64,000 bases of DNA, from assembly GCA_022564295.1 (NCBI GenBank), contig JADFLR010000017.1, positions 1-64,000 on the forward strand, in the 5' to 3' direction. This DNA is from Bacteroidota bacterium (GTDB taxonomy: Bacteria > Bacteroidota > Ignavibacteria > Ignavibacteriales > Ignavibacteriaceae). Below are positions 1 through 7,495 of this stretch, piece by piece; the stretch's first letter is position 1, and each line of letters opens with the position of its first letter. A program made the translations under genes and the position numbers. The notes below the pieces were generated by a model that saw nothing but the letters and a program-made list of their open reading frames with translations, searched no databases and had not been told where the DNA came from.

Positions 1-93
1 GGAAAAGGTGTTAAGAAAAGGAAGAAGGGGACAAGTGGAAGAAAGCTTTGCAAAGCTTGTAAAGATATTAAAGCTGGTAAGCGTACTCGTTAG
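1..93 (+). CDS. C-terminal end of a small basic protein (partial)
   Basis: The window opens inside a reading frame that runs to a TAG stop. The visible 30 residues are very rich in Lys/Arg and carry a CKAC pair (C-x2-C), so a nucleic-acid-binding or zinc-binding tail is possible. The start lies outside the window and I do not recognise the family. The 176 bases that follow hold a short tandem AGATTATAAT pair and possible pairing between ACCCCT and AGGGGT, but no gene that I can support. Confidence 0.4.
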   Translation, partial: GKGVKKRKKGTSGRKLCKACKDIKAGKRTR

Positions 94-269
94 ATTATAA
101 TAGATTATAATTTAAATGGTAAGCGGTGAATTCAACACCCCTGCCTATCGGCGAACAGGTTAATGGCTTTTATTTTTTGTTGTTTGTAGGTTTCCGAAGG
201 ACTGAGGGGTTCCGTTCCATCCAAAAAGCGAAACGTTAATTCAAGAACATAAATATAAAGCACTCTTGT

Positions 270-1142
270 TTAATAATCTAAGTTAATAAAAATTATTGAT
301 GCAAATAAATAGAAAATAATCCGCTCCATTTCATGAAGAGTATAATCTCTAGCTTCATGTGATTCTATATGGCGGTAAGGAAATATTATTCTAATTGAAG
401 CTTCATGAATAGGTTTTTCATGCCAATATGAATCTGTATTATTATTAAGATTTGAGTTGAATGACACTACTTTTGAAATCATATTTTTGTTCAAGCTAGG
501 TTTTGCTTCTTCTGGATTTTGAGTTTTTATTGCTGCAACTTTCTTAACATATGGTTCAAAACAATTTACTAAATTTCTAAAATTGTTGATAAATTCACTT
601 TTTTTTATTCTATCGGATGAAAAATAGGCAGAAAAAGATTCATAGAATCTATTGGATAATCCTTTTAGCCTTTTAGGTCCATCGCATTCTAAATTATTAA
701 ACAATTCTTCAGCAGCTTTCTGCAATAGTTTGACATCGATTTTTTCAAGACTATCTGAAAAAGGATGTGGCACTTCTGAAAAATGGATAAGAAAATAGGA
801 GATTATATCCTTTTTGATGTGGTCTGTATTTGTTTTTTTTGTCCTTTTCTTTACTTTGATTTTCTTTTCAGTAGAAGAATCAAGTGACGCATCCCTTAAT
901 ACTTGGTTGATTTGTAGGTGTCTGAACTCCGGGGTCTTTTTCCAAACATTTCCTTCCTTTTTTATCAGCCCAAATGTTTCTGCTTTGTTCAATAAACTAG
1001 AACTCTGGTTGGAACGACACTGGGCTTTTGCTGCAATCTCTTTGTAATCTCTTTTATTGTTAACTGCGCGAAGTACTGATTCACCATGTTTGCCTTTGCA
1101 AATATCTATTATTGCTTTTTTTAGATTGTCGATATCTGTCAT
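270..1142 (-). CDS. Winged-helix protein, last gene of the mini-HTH array
   Basis: This is a 290-residue protein of unknown function. Residues 1-75 look like a winged-helix DNA-binding domain: a helical stretch followed by NKRDYKEIAAKAQ, a second helix, and a wing ending GLIKKEGNVWKKT. A Lys-rich linker (KKIKVKKRTKKTN) follows, then a mostly helical C-terminal part without recognisable catalytic motifs. The ATG is preceded by GGAGG at good spacing, which supports this start. It is the 3'-most gene of a leftward run of overlapping small HTH genes, so it is probably co-transcribed with them. The C-terminal region could be an effector or dimerisation domain; this is inference. Confidence 0.6.
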   Translation of the reverse strand: MTDIDNLKKAIIDICKGKHGESVLRAVNNKRDYKEIAAKAQCRSNQSSSLLNKAETFGLIKKEGNVWKKTPEFRHLQINQVLRDASLDSSTEKKIKVKKRTKKTNTDHIKKDIISYFLIHFSEVPHPFSDSLEKIDVKLLQKAAEELFNNLECDGPKRLKGLSNRFYESFSAYFSSDRIKKSEFINNFRNLVNCFEPYVKKVAAIKTQNPEEAKPSLNKNMISKVVSFNSNLNNNTDSYWHEKPIHEASIRIIFPYRHIESHEARDYTLHEMERIIFYLFASIIFINLDY

Positions 1143-1168
1143 TTCTTTGAATTCCTCCGCTTAAAATC

Positions 1169-1333
1169 TCATGTATTCAGAGTACCTTCTGGGACTCATA
1201 ACAATTTTCTTATCTCACTATATGGAAATCCCAACGCCTTAAGAATTTTTAGCTTATCTGCATCTTCTTTTCCTTGTGTAGCAAGCACAGCAATAATTGT
1301 ATCCAACTTCCTTAGAATCTCGTCTTCTTTCAT
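1169..1333 (-). pseudogene. Mini-HTH paralogue interrupted by TGA at a conserved glycine
   Basis: The ATG at 1333 overlaps the preceding gene's stop (ATGA). The frame reads MKEDEILRKLDTIIAVL, then KILKALGFPYSEIRKLL, matching the layout of the neighbouring mini-HTH proteins, and then meets TGA at 1196-1198. Reading on in the same frame gives VPEGTLNT and a second stop. The upstream paralogue has KLLGIPKGTID at this point, so TGA sits where a glycine (GGA) is expected and removes the recognition helix. The truncated 45-residue product may still be made. TGA ends many intact genes here, so recoding is unlikely. Confidence 0.5.
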
Positions 1334-1605
1334 TTTAACCTCAAGTAAACAGTTCGATTACCTCTTTTCACAGATTTGATCAAATTTTTTGAAGTAAGTT
1401 TTTCAATTGCTTTTTCAATTGCCTTTTTAGTGTTCTTTAGTTTAGTTGCCATTTCTTGTTGAGTGTACTGTAAATCATAAAGCTTCAGTAATTCGGTTTG
1501 AGTACCTTTCTTGATATCACAGTTACTCTAAAAAAAAGGTGGTATCATTAATGAGATGATGATATCTAATTGCTCTTTTATGTCATTGACATCCAGCCCG
1601 CTCAT
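1330..1605 (-). pseudogene. Mini-HTH/winged-helix paralogue with in-frame TAG
   Basis: The frame opens at an ATG that overlaps the previous stop by 4 bases (ATGA) and closes in another ATGA overlap with the next gene, so its borders fit the operon exactly. Codon 26 is TAG (1528-1530), next to a run of eight T on the coding strand. The 65 codons after it stay open and encode KGTQTELLKLYDLQYTQQEM and a basic C-terminal helix/wing, typical of the family. It is either a recent nonsense mutation, a sequencing error, or two separately started pieces (an internal ATG gives MATKLKN). It was missed by the ORF track because of the stop. Confidence 0.5.
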
Positions 1606-1793
1606 TTTCTTTTCCACCCTTCCATCTGCCTGCAATTCTTCACACCTACAATCGGATTGATTTCATCACCTGAAAATCCTAGTCTCTTAATAGTATATAT
1701 TTTATCGTCTTTATTCTCAATGCTCTGTACAGCTAAGATTGCAAAGATTTTGTCAAGCTTATTACATATCTCAGTGAACTGTTTATCATTCAT
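1602..1793 (-). CDS. Mini-HTH protein (63 aa)
   Basis: This is a short paralogue of its neighbours: an N-terminal amphipathic helix (ICNKLDKIFAILAVQ), a charged turn, then KRLGFSGDEINPIVGV, which corresponds to the first HTH helices. The end (KNCRQMEGWKRK) no longer resembles a recognition helix, so the HTH may be degenerate. It starts 8 bases inside the preceding gene (ATGAATGA) and ends in a 4-base overlap with the next, which suggests translational coupling. Role unknown; DNA binding is inferred from the family pattern. Confidence 0.5.
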   Translation of the reverse strand: MNDKQFTEICNKLDKIFAILAVQSIENKDDKIYTIKRLGFSGDEINPIVGVKNCRQMEGWKRK

Positions 1794-2019
1794 CTTTCTT
1801 CCCTCCTTTTTGTTGTGACTTCCGTATTAAATGAAGTGTTACTTTGACATTATTTGCAGTTTTTCCTATTAACTCAGCAATCTCTTTCGGCTGTAAACCA
1901 ATAGAATCAAGAAACATGACTTGTTGACGATATTCTTTATCACCAATTGCTTGTAATGCCAATAACTTAATAACAATGTTAAGTTTGCTTTCAATTATTG
2001 AAAACTGGTCTGGATTCAT
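1786..2019 (-). CDS. Mini-HTH protein (77 aa)
   Basis: This is the best-formed member of the array: an N-terminal helix (IIESKLNIVIKLLALQA), a spacer, then LDSIGLQPKEIAELIGKT followed by ANNVKVTLHLIRKS, an HTH very like sigma-70 region 4 or a LuxR-type motif. The tail is lysine-rich (KGGKKDE). Free-standing proteins of this layout are common in bacteria and archaea and generally unnamed. It overlaps the upstream gene by 4 bases (ATGA) and the downstream gene by 8. Probably a small DNA-binding regulator; target unknown. Confidence 0.6.
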   Translation of the reverse strand: MNPDQFSIIESKLNIVIKLLALQAIGDKEYRQQVMFLDSIGLQPKEIAELIGKTANNVKVTLHLIRKSQQKGGKKDE

Positions 2020-2237
2020 TTTTTCCCACCCTTCTTCTTAGCTCTGACTCCATCAATTGTTCCTTTTGGAATCCCTAGTAATTTACTAATTTCAACATTA
2101 GTAAATTCCAAACCTGAAAGAATCTTTATCTTATCATCTCTCTCTTTACCTTGTATTGCACTCAAAGCTACTAAAGTATTTAATTTAGAGTTAATCTCAA
2201 TTAGTAATTCATTATCTGATTTTGGCTTCTTTATCAT
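2016..2237 (-). CDS. Mini-HTH protein (73 aa)
   Basis: I chose the internal ATG (MIKKPKSDNELL) rather than the ORF-track start at 2279, because it aligns with the paralogues and limits the overlap with the upstream gene to 26 bases. The protein has the helix EINSKLNTLVALSAIQ, then KILSGLEFTNVEISKLLGIP and KGTIDGVRAKKKGGKK, a sigma-70 region-4-like HTH with a basic tail. It ends in an ATGA overlap with the next gene. It serves as the reference that shows which glycine is lost in the paralogue at 1169-1333. Confidence 0.55.
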   Translation of the reverse strand: MIKKPKSDNELLIEINSKLNTLVALSAIQGKERDDKIKILSGLEFTNVEISKLLGIPKGTIDGVRAKKKGGKK

Positions 2238-2454
2238 CTTTTTTTGCACCTTTAATTTTTGATAATTCCTTTGCTGCATGAGAGGTAGTTATACCTAAAA
2301 TTTCTGAGATTTCATTATAATCAAAATTAAATTTGGCTAACTTTGCAACTTTATCATTAACATTAGTTTCAGATTGATTTAACTTATTTCCTATTATAAA
2401 TCCTAATTTTGTATTGATTTTGGTTAATAATTCTATGATTTTTTCTTTGTTCAT
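2212..2454 (-). CDS. Mini-HTH protein, first gene of the array (80 aa)
   Basis: The start at 2454 (MNKEKIIELL) is preferred over the ORF-track start at 2520, because AGGTGAG lies just upstream and the paralogues begin at this point. The protein has an N-terminal helix (LTKINTKLGFIIGNKL), a charged spacer, then KFNFDYNEISEILGIT and TSHAAKELSKIKG, an HTH, and a very basic tail. As promoter-proximal gene it probably leads the co-transcribed array down to 270. Function unknown; autoregulation through the inverted repeat about 100 bases upstream is a reasonable guess. Confidence 0.55.
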   Translation of the reverse strand: MNKEKIIELLTKINTKLGFIIGNKLNQSETNVNDKVAKLAKFNFDYNEISEILGITTSHAAKELSKIKGAKKDDKEAKIR

Positions 2455-2553
2455 TATCTCACCTGAAGATTGGGAAGATGTTTCACTTATAAAGAGGGAA
2501 ACAAAAAGAAATTTATACAAATACGAAAAATAGTTAGGAATACTTAACTACAC

Positions 2554-2574
2554 TACGATAACTATTTCATCGTA
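2554..2574. promoter_or_regulatory. Inverted repeat upstream of the HTH array
   Basis: TACGAT and ATCGTA form perfect 6-base arms around a 9-base AT-rich spacer, about 100 bases upstream of the first array gene. The size and position fit an operator for a dimeric HTH protein. This is a sequence observation with an inferred role; such short repeats also occur by chance in AT-rich DNA. Confidence 0.3.
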
Positions 2575-2590
2575 TATTCTTTTTCTTAGA

Positions 2591-2828
2591 TTGTTTCTCA
2601 ATTATTTATCTGCACATAATATAAAAATTTTTTTCGACAAAGTCATTATAAACTATCCCAATGATCGTAAAACTATAAAACATTTCTCATATTCCTCAAT
2701 GGAACAGGCACTTGCTTCAATCAGATTTTTGTACAAGGATGTACTTATAAAAGAAATTTTGCGAATGCGAGTTTGAAGAGATTATTCAGGATGTGGATAT
2801 GGAAGACGATTTATCTGTAAATCAATAG
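2591..2828 (+). pseudogene. Possible frameshifted gene remnant
   Basis: One frame reads MFLNYLSAHNIKIFFDK through QALASIRFLYKDVLIKEI and then stops. The next frame continues with CEFEEIIQDVDMEDDLSVNQ to a TAG at 2826-2828. Both parts have a protein-like composition, and a single one-base slip near 2760 would join them into roughly 78 residues. No ribosome-binding site is evident and no family was recognised, so this may also be chance. Confidence 0.25.
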
Positions 2829-2889
2829 AACGCAGGTGGCATGGATGGAGCTGATCTTCGCGGATAATTATCTTTGTTCATCCGTATTA

Positions 2890-5460
2890 TCAGTGTTTTC
2901 CTTGTTCTATTGTTCTTTTCTTAATTGGTAATTTATAATAACGTGTTCCATCGTATTGATAAAACGCATTTGCAACTGCGGCGGCTGTCGGTACTAATCC
3001 AATTTCTCCAACGCCTTTTACACCGTAAGGTCCGTGTGGATCAGGAACTTCAATCCCGATCACTTCCATTTTGGGAGTTTCTTTTGCCCTTAAAATTCCC
3101 ATCTTTCTTAACCGTGTACTTTTAGGAACGCTGTTCTCTTGTTCAATATCTTCGGTGAGCGCATAACCTAAACCCATATGGATGGAACCTTCTATTTGAC
3201 CTTCAAATAAACCAGGATTTATAATTTTTCCAGCATCATGAGCAGCATAAACAGTATCAATTTTACCATCATCATTTAAGACAACAATCTGTGTTGCATA
3301 ACTGTAAGAATAGTGAGTTATAATTTCATCAACATCATCGCCAACTTTTGTTGTCCAATTACAAGCCCATTGTCCTTTGTACACATTGCCAACAAGATCG
3401 CTTAAAGATTTTGATTTTAAATCTTCTTTTAACTGAATACATGCTTTTGCAATTGAATTACCGATGATAGAAGTAGCCCTTGAAGCTGTTGTCATCCCCG
3501 CTGAAGCTTCCTCTTTTGTATCAACTTTAATTTCAACTATAGCAGGATCTATTCCTGATTCGTGACATAGGAACTGCACTGCAATTGTATCTACTCCTTG
3601 TCCCATGTCTGTCCATCCGTGGTGCAAAATAACTTTAGACGGAGAGACAATTTCAATTTTTACTCTTCCTTCCTCCTGAATACCGTTACCGATGCCGGTG
3701 TTTTTCATGCCACAGGCAATGCCGGCATACTTCGCATTAAGGAAAATATCCTTTACACCTAACAAAGTTTCTCTAACACCAGCTCCTCTGTTTACTATTT
3801 GCCCGGTTGCAGTCATTGCACCCTCAGTCAAAGCGTTATCATATCTAAATTGCCAACGGTCAAAACCGCCTTGCTCACACAGATCATCTATGCAACCTTC
3901 AATTGCAAATGCAACCTGGTTTACACCAAAACCGCGCATTGCACCACAGGGAAGATTGTTTGTATAAACAGCTTTACTAACGATACCAACATTTGGAATG
4001 TGATAAGGACCTGCTGCATGCCCGGCAGCTCTTTCGAGTACTTTCATTCCAACAGAAGCGTATGCACCGGTATCCCCAAGTATATCTGCTTTAATAACTG
4101 TAAGTTTACCTTCCTTGTTACATCCGAGTGTATATTTCATTCTCATCGGATGACGTTTCGGATGCATTCGTATCGATTCATCCCTTGTTAGTAAAACTTT
4201 AACAGATTTTTTAAGAAGGTAAGCATACATAGCTGCATGCCCCTGAACAGAAAGATCTTCCTTACCACCGAAGCCGCCACCGTTTGGAACAAATATAACA
4301 CGGACATTTTTTTCAGGTAAGCCAAGAATTTTAGCAAGTTGTTTTCTATCTTCATAAACACCCTGCCCCTGCGAGTAAACTTCCACTCCATCTGCACCCG
4401 GTTTTGCTATTGAACACTCAGGTTCCATGTAGCCATGTTCAATACATTGCGTATAGTAAGTTCCTTCAGAAATATAAGCGGCATTCTTTAAAGCATACTC
4501 TACATCGCCACGATTTATTACAGTATCGGAAAGAAGATTTCCTTTTGGATGAATCTTCGGGCTGTTTTCATTTAAAGCTAATTCCGGATCGGAAAGAGGC
4601 GGAAGAATTTTATACTCAACATCGATAAGTTTTACGGCATTGCGTGCAGTTTGCACATCGGTTGCAACCACGCCGGCAAGTATATCACCAACGTACCTTG
4701 TTTCTTCACCTTCTTCAATCATCAACGGCCAATCGGGAATTATTAATCCTGTAAATCTATTGCCGGGAATATCTTTAGAAGTAAAAACTTTAATAACGCC
4801 GGGATGATCTTTCGCTTTATCAATATTTATCGAAATAACTTTTGCTCGCGGGTGATCGCTAAACTTAAGTGCCCCGTGTAACATATCAGGAAATTTTATG
4901 TCAGCTACGTATGGAAATTGTCCAAGCACTAATTTATCGGCATCATACTTAGGATGTTTTTTCCCGATCTTCCCATCACTTTTTGGTTTTGGGATTTCGC
5001 GGTTCTCTCTTATTGCTTCAGCGGCATACTCTATTGCATCGATAATTTTTTTATAACCTGTACATCTGCATAAATTTGGTGTAAGCGCTTTAGCAATTTC
5101 ATCTCTCGATGGTTCCGGATTGTTTTTAATTAAAACATTTGCCTGCATTACAATACCGGGAATACAAAATCCGCATTGCACTCCGGATTTTTCTACAAAG
5201 GCATTTGTCATCACTGATTGTTTATATTCACCTAATCCTTCAGTTGTAACTACTACTCCGTTCTCAACCTTGCTCATCGGAAAAACGCATGATAATACAG
5301 CTTTGCCGTTAAGCTCAACAGTACAGGTACCGCAAGCTGCTTGTGGTGCACAGCCATCTTTAGGCGAAATGATACCTTCAATTTCTCTTAGGTACGATAG
5401 TAACGGTAAATCGGGATTACCGTTATAGGATTTACTAATATTATTAAGTATAAATTCCAT
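2890..5460 (-). CDS. Molybdenum hydroxylase with fused 2Fe-2S domains (xanthine dehydrogenase-like)
   Basis: This is an 856-residue enzyme of the xanthine dehydrogenase/aldehyde oxidoreductase family. Residues 1-75 are a plant-type 2Fe-2S ferredoxin domain (GCAPQAACGTCTVELNG), residues 80-150 the second 2Fe-2S domain (GVQCGFCIPG, LCRCTGY), and the rest the two molybdopterin-binding domains (GQGVYEDRKQLA, GGGFGGKEDL, AMRGFGVNQ, GVKGVGEIGL near the C terminus). There is no FAD domain between the Fe-S and Mo parts. This single-chain layout matches the selenium-dependent xanthine dehydrogenase family (about 850 aa), as do the XdhC-like and YgfK-like neighbours. The substrate is probably a purine or other N-heterocycle. 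It is the last gene of the three-gene operon, 21 bases after the YgfK-like gene. Confidence 0.85.
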   Translation of the reverse strand: MEFILNNISKSYNGNPDLPLLSYLREIEGIISPKDGCAPQAACGTCTVELNGKAVLSCVFPMSKVENGVVVTTEGLGEYKQSVMTNAFVEKSGVQCGFCIPGIVMQANVLIKNNPEPSRDEIAKALTPNLCRCTGYKKIIDAIEYAAEAIRENREIPKPKSDGKIGKKHPKYDADKLVLGQFPYVADIKFPDMLHGALKFSDHPRAKVISINIDKAKDHPGVIKVFTSKDIPGNRFTGLIIPDWPLMIEEGEETRYVGDILAGVVATDVQTARNAVKLIDVEYKILPPLSDPELALNENSPKIHPKGNLLSDTVINRGDVEYALKNAAYISEGTYYTQCIEHGYMEPECSIAKPGADGVEVYSQGQGVYEDRKQLAKILGLPEKNVRVIFVPNGGGFGGKEDLSVQGHAAMYAYLLKKSVKVLLTRDESIRMHPKRHPMRMKYTLGCNKEGKLTVIKADILGDTGAYASVGMKVLERAAGHAAGPYHIPNVGIVSKAVYTNNLPCGAMRGFGVNQVAFAIEGCIDDLCEQGGFDRWQFRYDNALTEGAMTATGQIVNRGAGVRETLLGVKDIFLNAKYAGIACGMKNTGIGNGIQEEGRVKIEIVSPSKVILHHGWTDMGQGVDTIAVQFLCHESGIDPAIVEIKVDTKEEASAGMTTASRATSIIGNSIAKACIQLKEDLKSKSLSDLVGNVYKGQWACNWTTKVGDDVDEIITHYSYSYATQIVVLNDDGKIDTVYAAHDAGKIINPGLFEGQIEGSIHMGLGYALTEDIEQENSVPKSTRLRKMGILRAKETPKMEVIGIEVPDPHGPYGVKGVGEIGLVPTAAAVANAFYQYDGTRYYKLPIKKRTIEQGKH

Positions 5461-5481
5461 AAAAATTAAATCTTTAGTTTT

Positions 5482-7437
5482 CTAATCATTTAATAATAAT
5501 ACTGCAGGATATATTTCTTTATTATTTCTTATTCCTAAGAAAAGAGTTTTCATAATATAATAATCCTTCATATCAATTTTAGTACCATCATCTATATCAT
5601 TTAACAATTTAAAATCGACCAGATTATCATTTTCATCTAAAAATAGTTCATAATTCTTATTCGTCCATTTAAATTTATTATCATTTTCAATATATGATAA
5701 TTCATATTCTGAATTGCCTATACGCCCACGTAGAGTTGATGAATCAGTAAAATAAAAACCGTTATCATTTTTATACTTCGAATAGTTTTCTTCATTAAAG
5801 AAAAAGCGCGGCTTCTCAATAAACGGTCCACCGAATTCCGGACAATAAGTATCACAATCTCCACAGTCGTTGCAAAAATCCGCCAGGTTTGCAATTTGAT
5901 GTTCATAATCCAGTACAAAATGCTGATGTGTTGACGGAATAAGCTTACCGTTTGAAAATTGATAATCAACATATTCAAAATTTTTCTTTCCAATTGGTAT
6001 AGAAAAATTAGAAGCATTTGGACACACAGGAATACATTTATTGCAGGTTATACAATCAAATAAAACCAGATGACTATCAATTTTGGGTGGTTCTTTCTTA
6101 TTTTTATTATGATGGTACCTGGGATTATTTACCAGCAGCGGAACAATTCGTTGAGCATTTATTACCCCAGCAGAATTCACATCTTTAACCCTTTTATCAT
6201 TAGTACTTATAATCACAAACTCATCAATATTATTACATTCTGCTTTATTCATTTCTTTATTAAGCGTAACTAAATATTCATACATTCGTGCATAACCGCC
6301 TGTAGTTAATAAATCCGAACAGGATGTAATAGGTTTCATATTACATTTTACTGCATCAACAATATTATTTTTTGTAATACCTGCAGAGAAGGAAATATGA
6401 AAATCGGGACTCATTTCCGATCTGAATTTATGCATCGCATTCATTGAAAGTACATGAAGAGGAGCACCGGAGAGATACATCTCATCACCTTCAAAAACAT
6501 TTTGATCGTTTTTAACAACCAGAGTATTTGTAAACTTTGCCCCAACTTTTTTATTTTTCGATTCGGCAAATTTCTCAAGTCTTTTCATCATAGCCACACC
6601 CTCATCAAATTTCAGGTCTTTATCAAATGCAGCATGATCTAATGCTATATGTTTATAACCTAATTCATTGTGTAAAATATTATCCACAAAATCGTAGCCC
6701 AATATGGTTGGATTCATTTTTACGATTACGTGTAAGCCGTGTTCATCTATCAGGTGTTCTACTATTGATTCAATTTCATCAGCCGGGCAGCCGTGAAAAG
6801 TTGAAAGAGTTGTTGTGTGTGATATGTTTGGATCGACACTTAAATTTTTATAGTGTGCGAATTCATCCGGGAGAGATGCGAGTAAAATACTGATCTCATC
6901 TTCAGCATTCATTATTTTTTTCAACCACTCGTTTACCGGTGGTGATGATATTCCTTTTAAATCATAGCCGACCGAAATGTCAAATATTTTGTTATAGAAT
7001 GGATCTCCTTTTTTAATCCCGAGCAGTTCTTCTTCCTCAATAATCTTTAAGATGATCCACGCAATTAAATATTCCCGCAAAGAATCCTCAAGCTTCAACT
7101 CCTGAGACCATTCAATATTATATCCAACATTGGGTATATTAATGCAGGGGCGGGGAATCGTTAGCTCATCAAGTATCTGAATTGTTTTTAGTTCGATTAT
7201 CCGGCTCCCGGCTAAAAAAGAAAGAACGATATTTTGAGCCATTTGAGTATGCGGTCCGGATGCTGGTCCTAACGAAGTAAAAGCTTTTCTCCCAAAAAAA
7301 TTAACTGAAAAATCTTTTCCGGGGAATCCTCTGAAAATTTTATTATCCCGATAACTATAAATTGATTTATGCGATTTAAATTCAGTGAAAATTGCTTTTA
7401 GATGTGTAGCCAGATCTATTCCGAATAGTTCAGACAT
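5482..7437 (-). CDS. YgfK-like Fe-S oxidoreductase lacking the flavin/NAD(P) domain
   Basis: The first 430 or so residues match the dihydroorotate dehydrogenase-like N-terminal half of E. coli YgfK (GPASGPHTQMAQNIV, LSTFHGCPADEIE, VKMNPTILGYDFV). The end matches the YgfK C-terminal ferredoxin: CITCNKCIPVCPN and later FCNDCGDCDTYCPEFGGPF, enough cysteines for two 4Fe-4S clusters. YgfK is about 1,030 residues; this protein is 651, and the missing part is the middle region with the cysteine-rich segment and the FAD/NAD(P) pyridine-nucleotide oxidoreductase domain. The joint lies around residues 430-465. The neighbouring Mo hydroxylase suggests an electron-transfer role. 'Selenate reductase' is only the family's historical label. 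Confidence 0.8.
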   Translation of the reverse strand: MSELFGIDLATHLKAIFTEFKSHKSIYSYRDNKIFRGFPGKDFSVNFFGRKAFTSLGPASGPHTQMAQNIVLSFLAGSRIIELKTIQILDELTIPRPCINIPNVGYNIEWSQELKLEDSLREYLIAWIILKIIEEEELLGIKKGDPFYNKIFDISVGYDLKGISSPPVNEWLKKIMNAEDEISILLASLPDEFAHYKNLSVDPNISHTTTLSTFHGCPADEIESIVEHLIDEHGLHVIVKMNPTILGYDFVDNILHNELGYKHIALDHAAFDKDLKFDEGVAMMKRLEKFAESKNKKVGAKFTNTLVVKNDQNVFEGDEMYLSGAPLHVLSMNAMHKFRSEMSPDFHISFSAGITKNNIVDAVKCNMKPITSCSDLLTTGGYARMYEYLVTLNKEMNKAECNNIDEFVIISTNDKRVKDVNSAGVINAQRIVPLLVNNPRYHHNKNKKEPPKIDSHLVLFDCITCNKCIPVCPNASNFSIPIGKKNFEYVDYQFSNGKLIPSTHQHFVLDYEHQIANLADFCNDCGDCDTYCPEFGGPFIEKPRFFFNEENYSKYKNDNGFYFTDSSTLRGRIGNSEYELSYIENDNKFKWTNKNYELFLDENDNLVDFKLLNDIDDGTKIDMKDYYIMKTLFLGIRNNKEIYPAVLLLND

Positions 7438-7495
7438 AAACTTTATTCATTCCAAATTATTATAATTGTTAACATGTTTAGATTAAATAATAGTA

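Larger units (their letters stand above)
2455..2889. other. Intergenic region upstream of the mini-HTH array
   Basis: This 435-base stretch separates two leftward operons. Next to the array it is very AT-rich and should hold its promoter. It contains an inverted repeat (2554-2574), a possible broken gene on the plus strand (2591-2828), and near 2830-2880 a stretch resembling the short dispersed repeats common between CFB-group genes (GCTGATCTTCGCGGAT). No RNA gene was recognised. Confidence 0.4.

Noticed and set aside
814-1047. 77-aa plus-strand ORF
   Set aside because: It is the reverse shadow of the winged-helix gene; low-complexity FFVLFF start and no ribosome-binding site.
1196-1198. TGA read as glycine (alternative genetic code)
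   Set aside because: Many intact genes in the window (for example fabF and rnc) end in TGA, so the standard code applies and the stop is a point mutation or true end.
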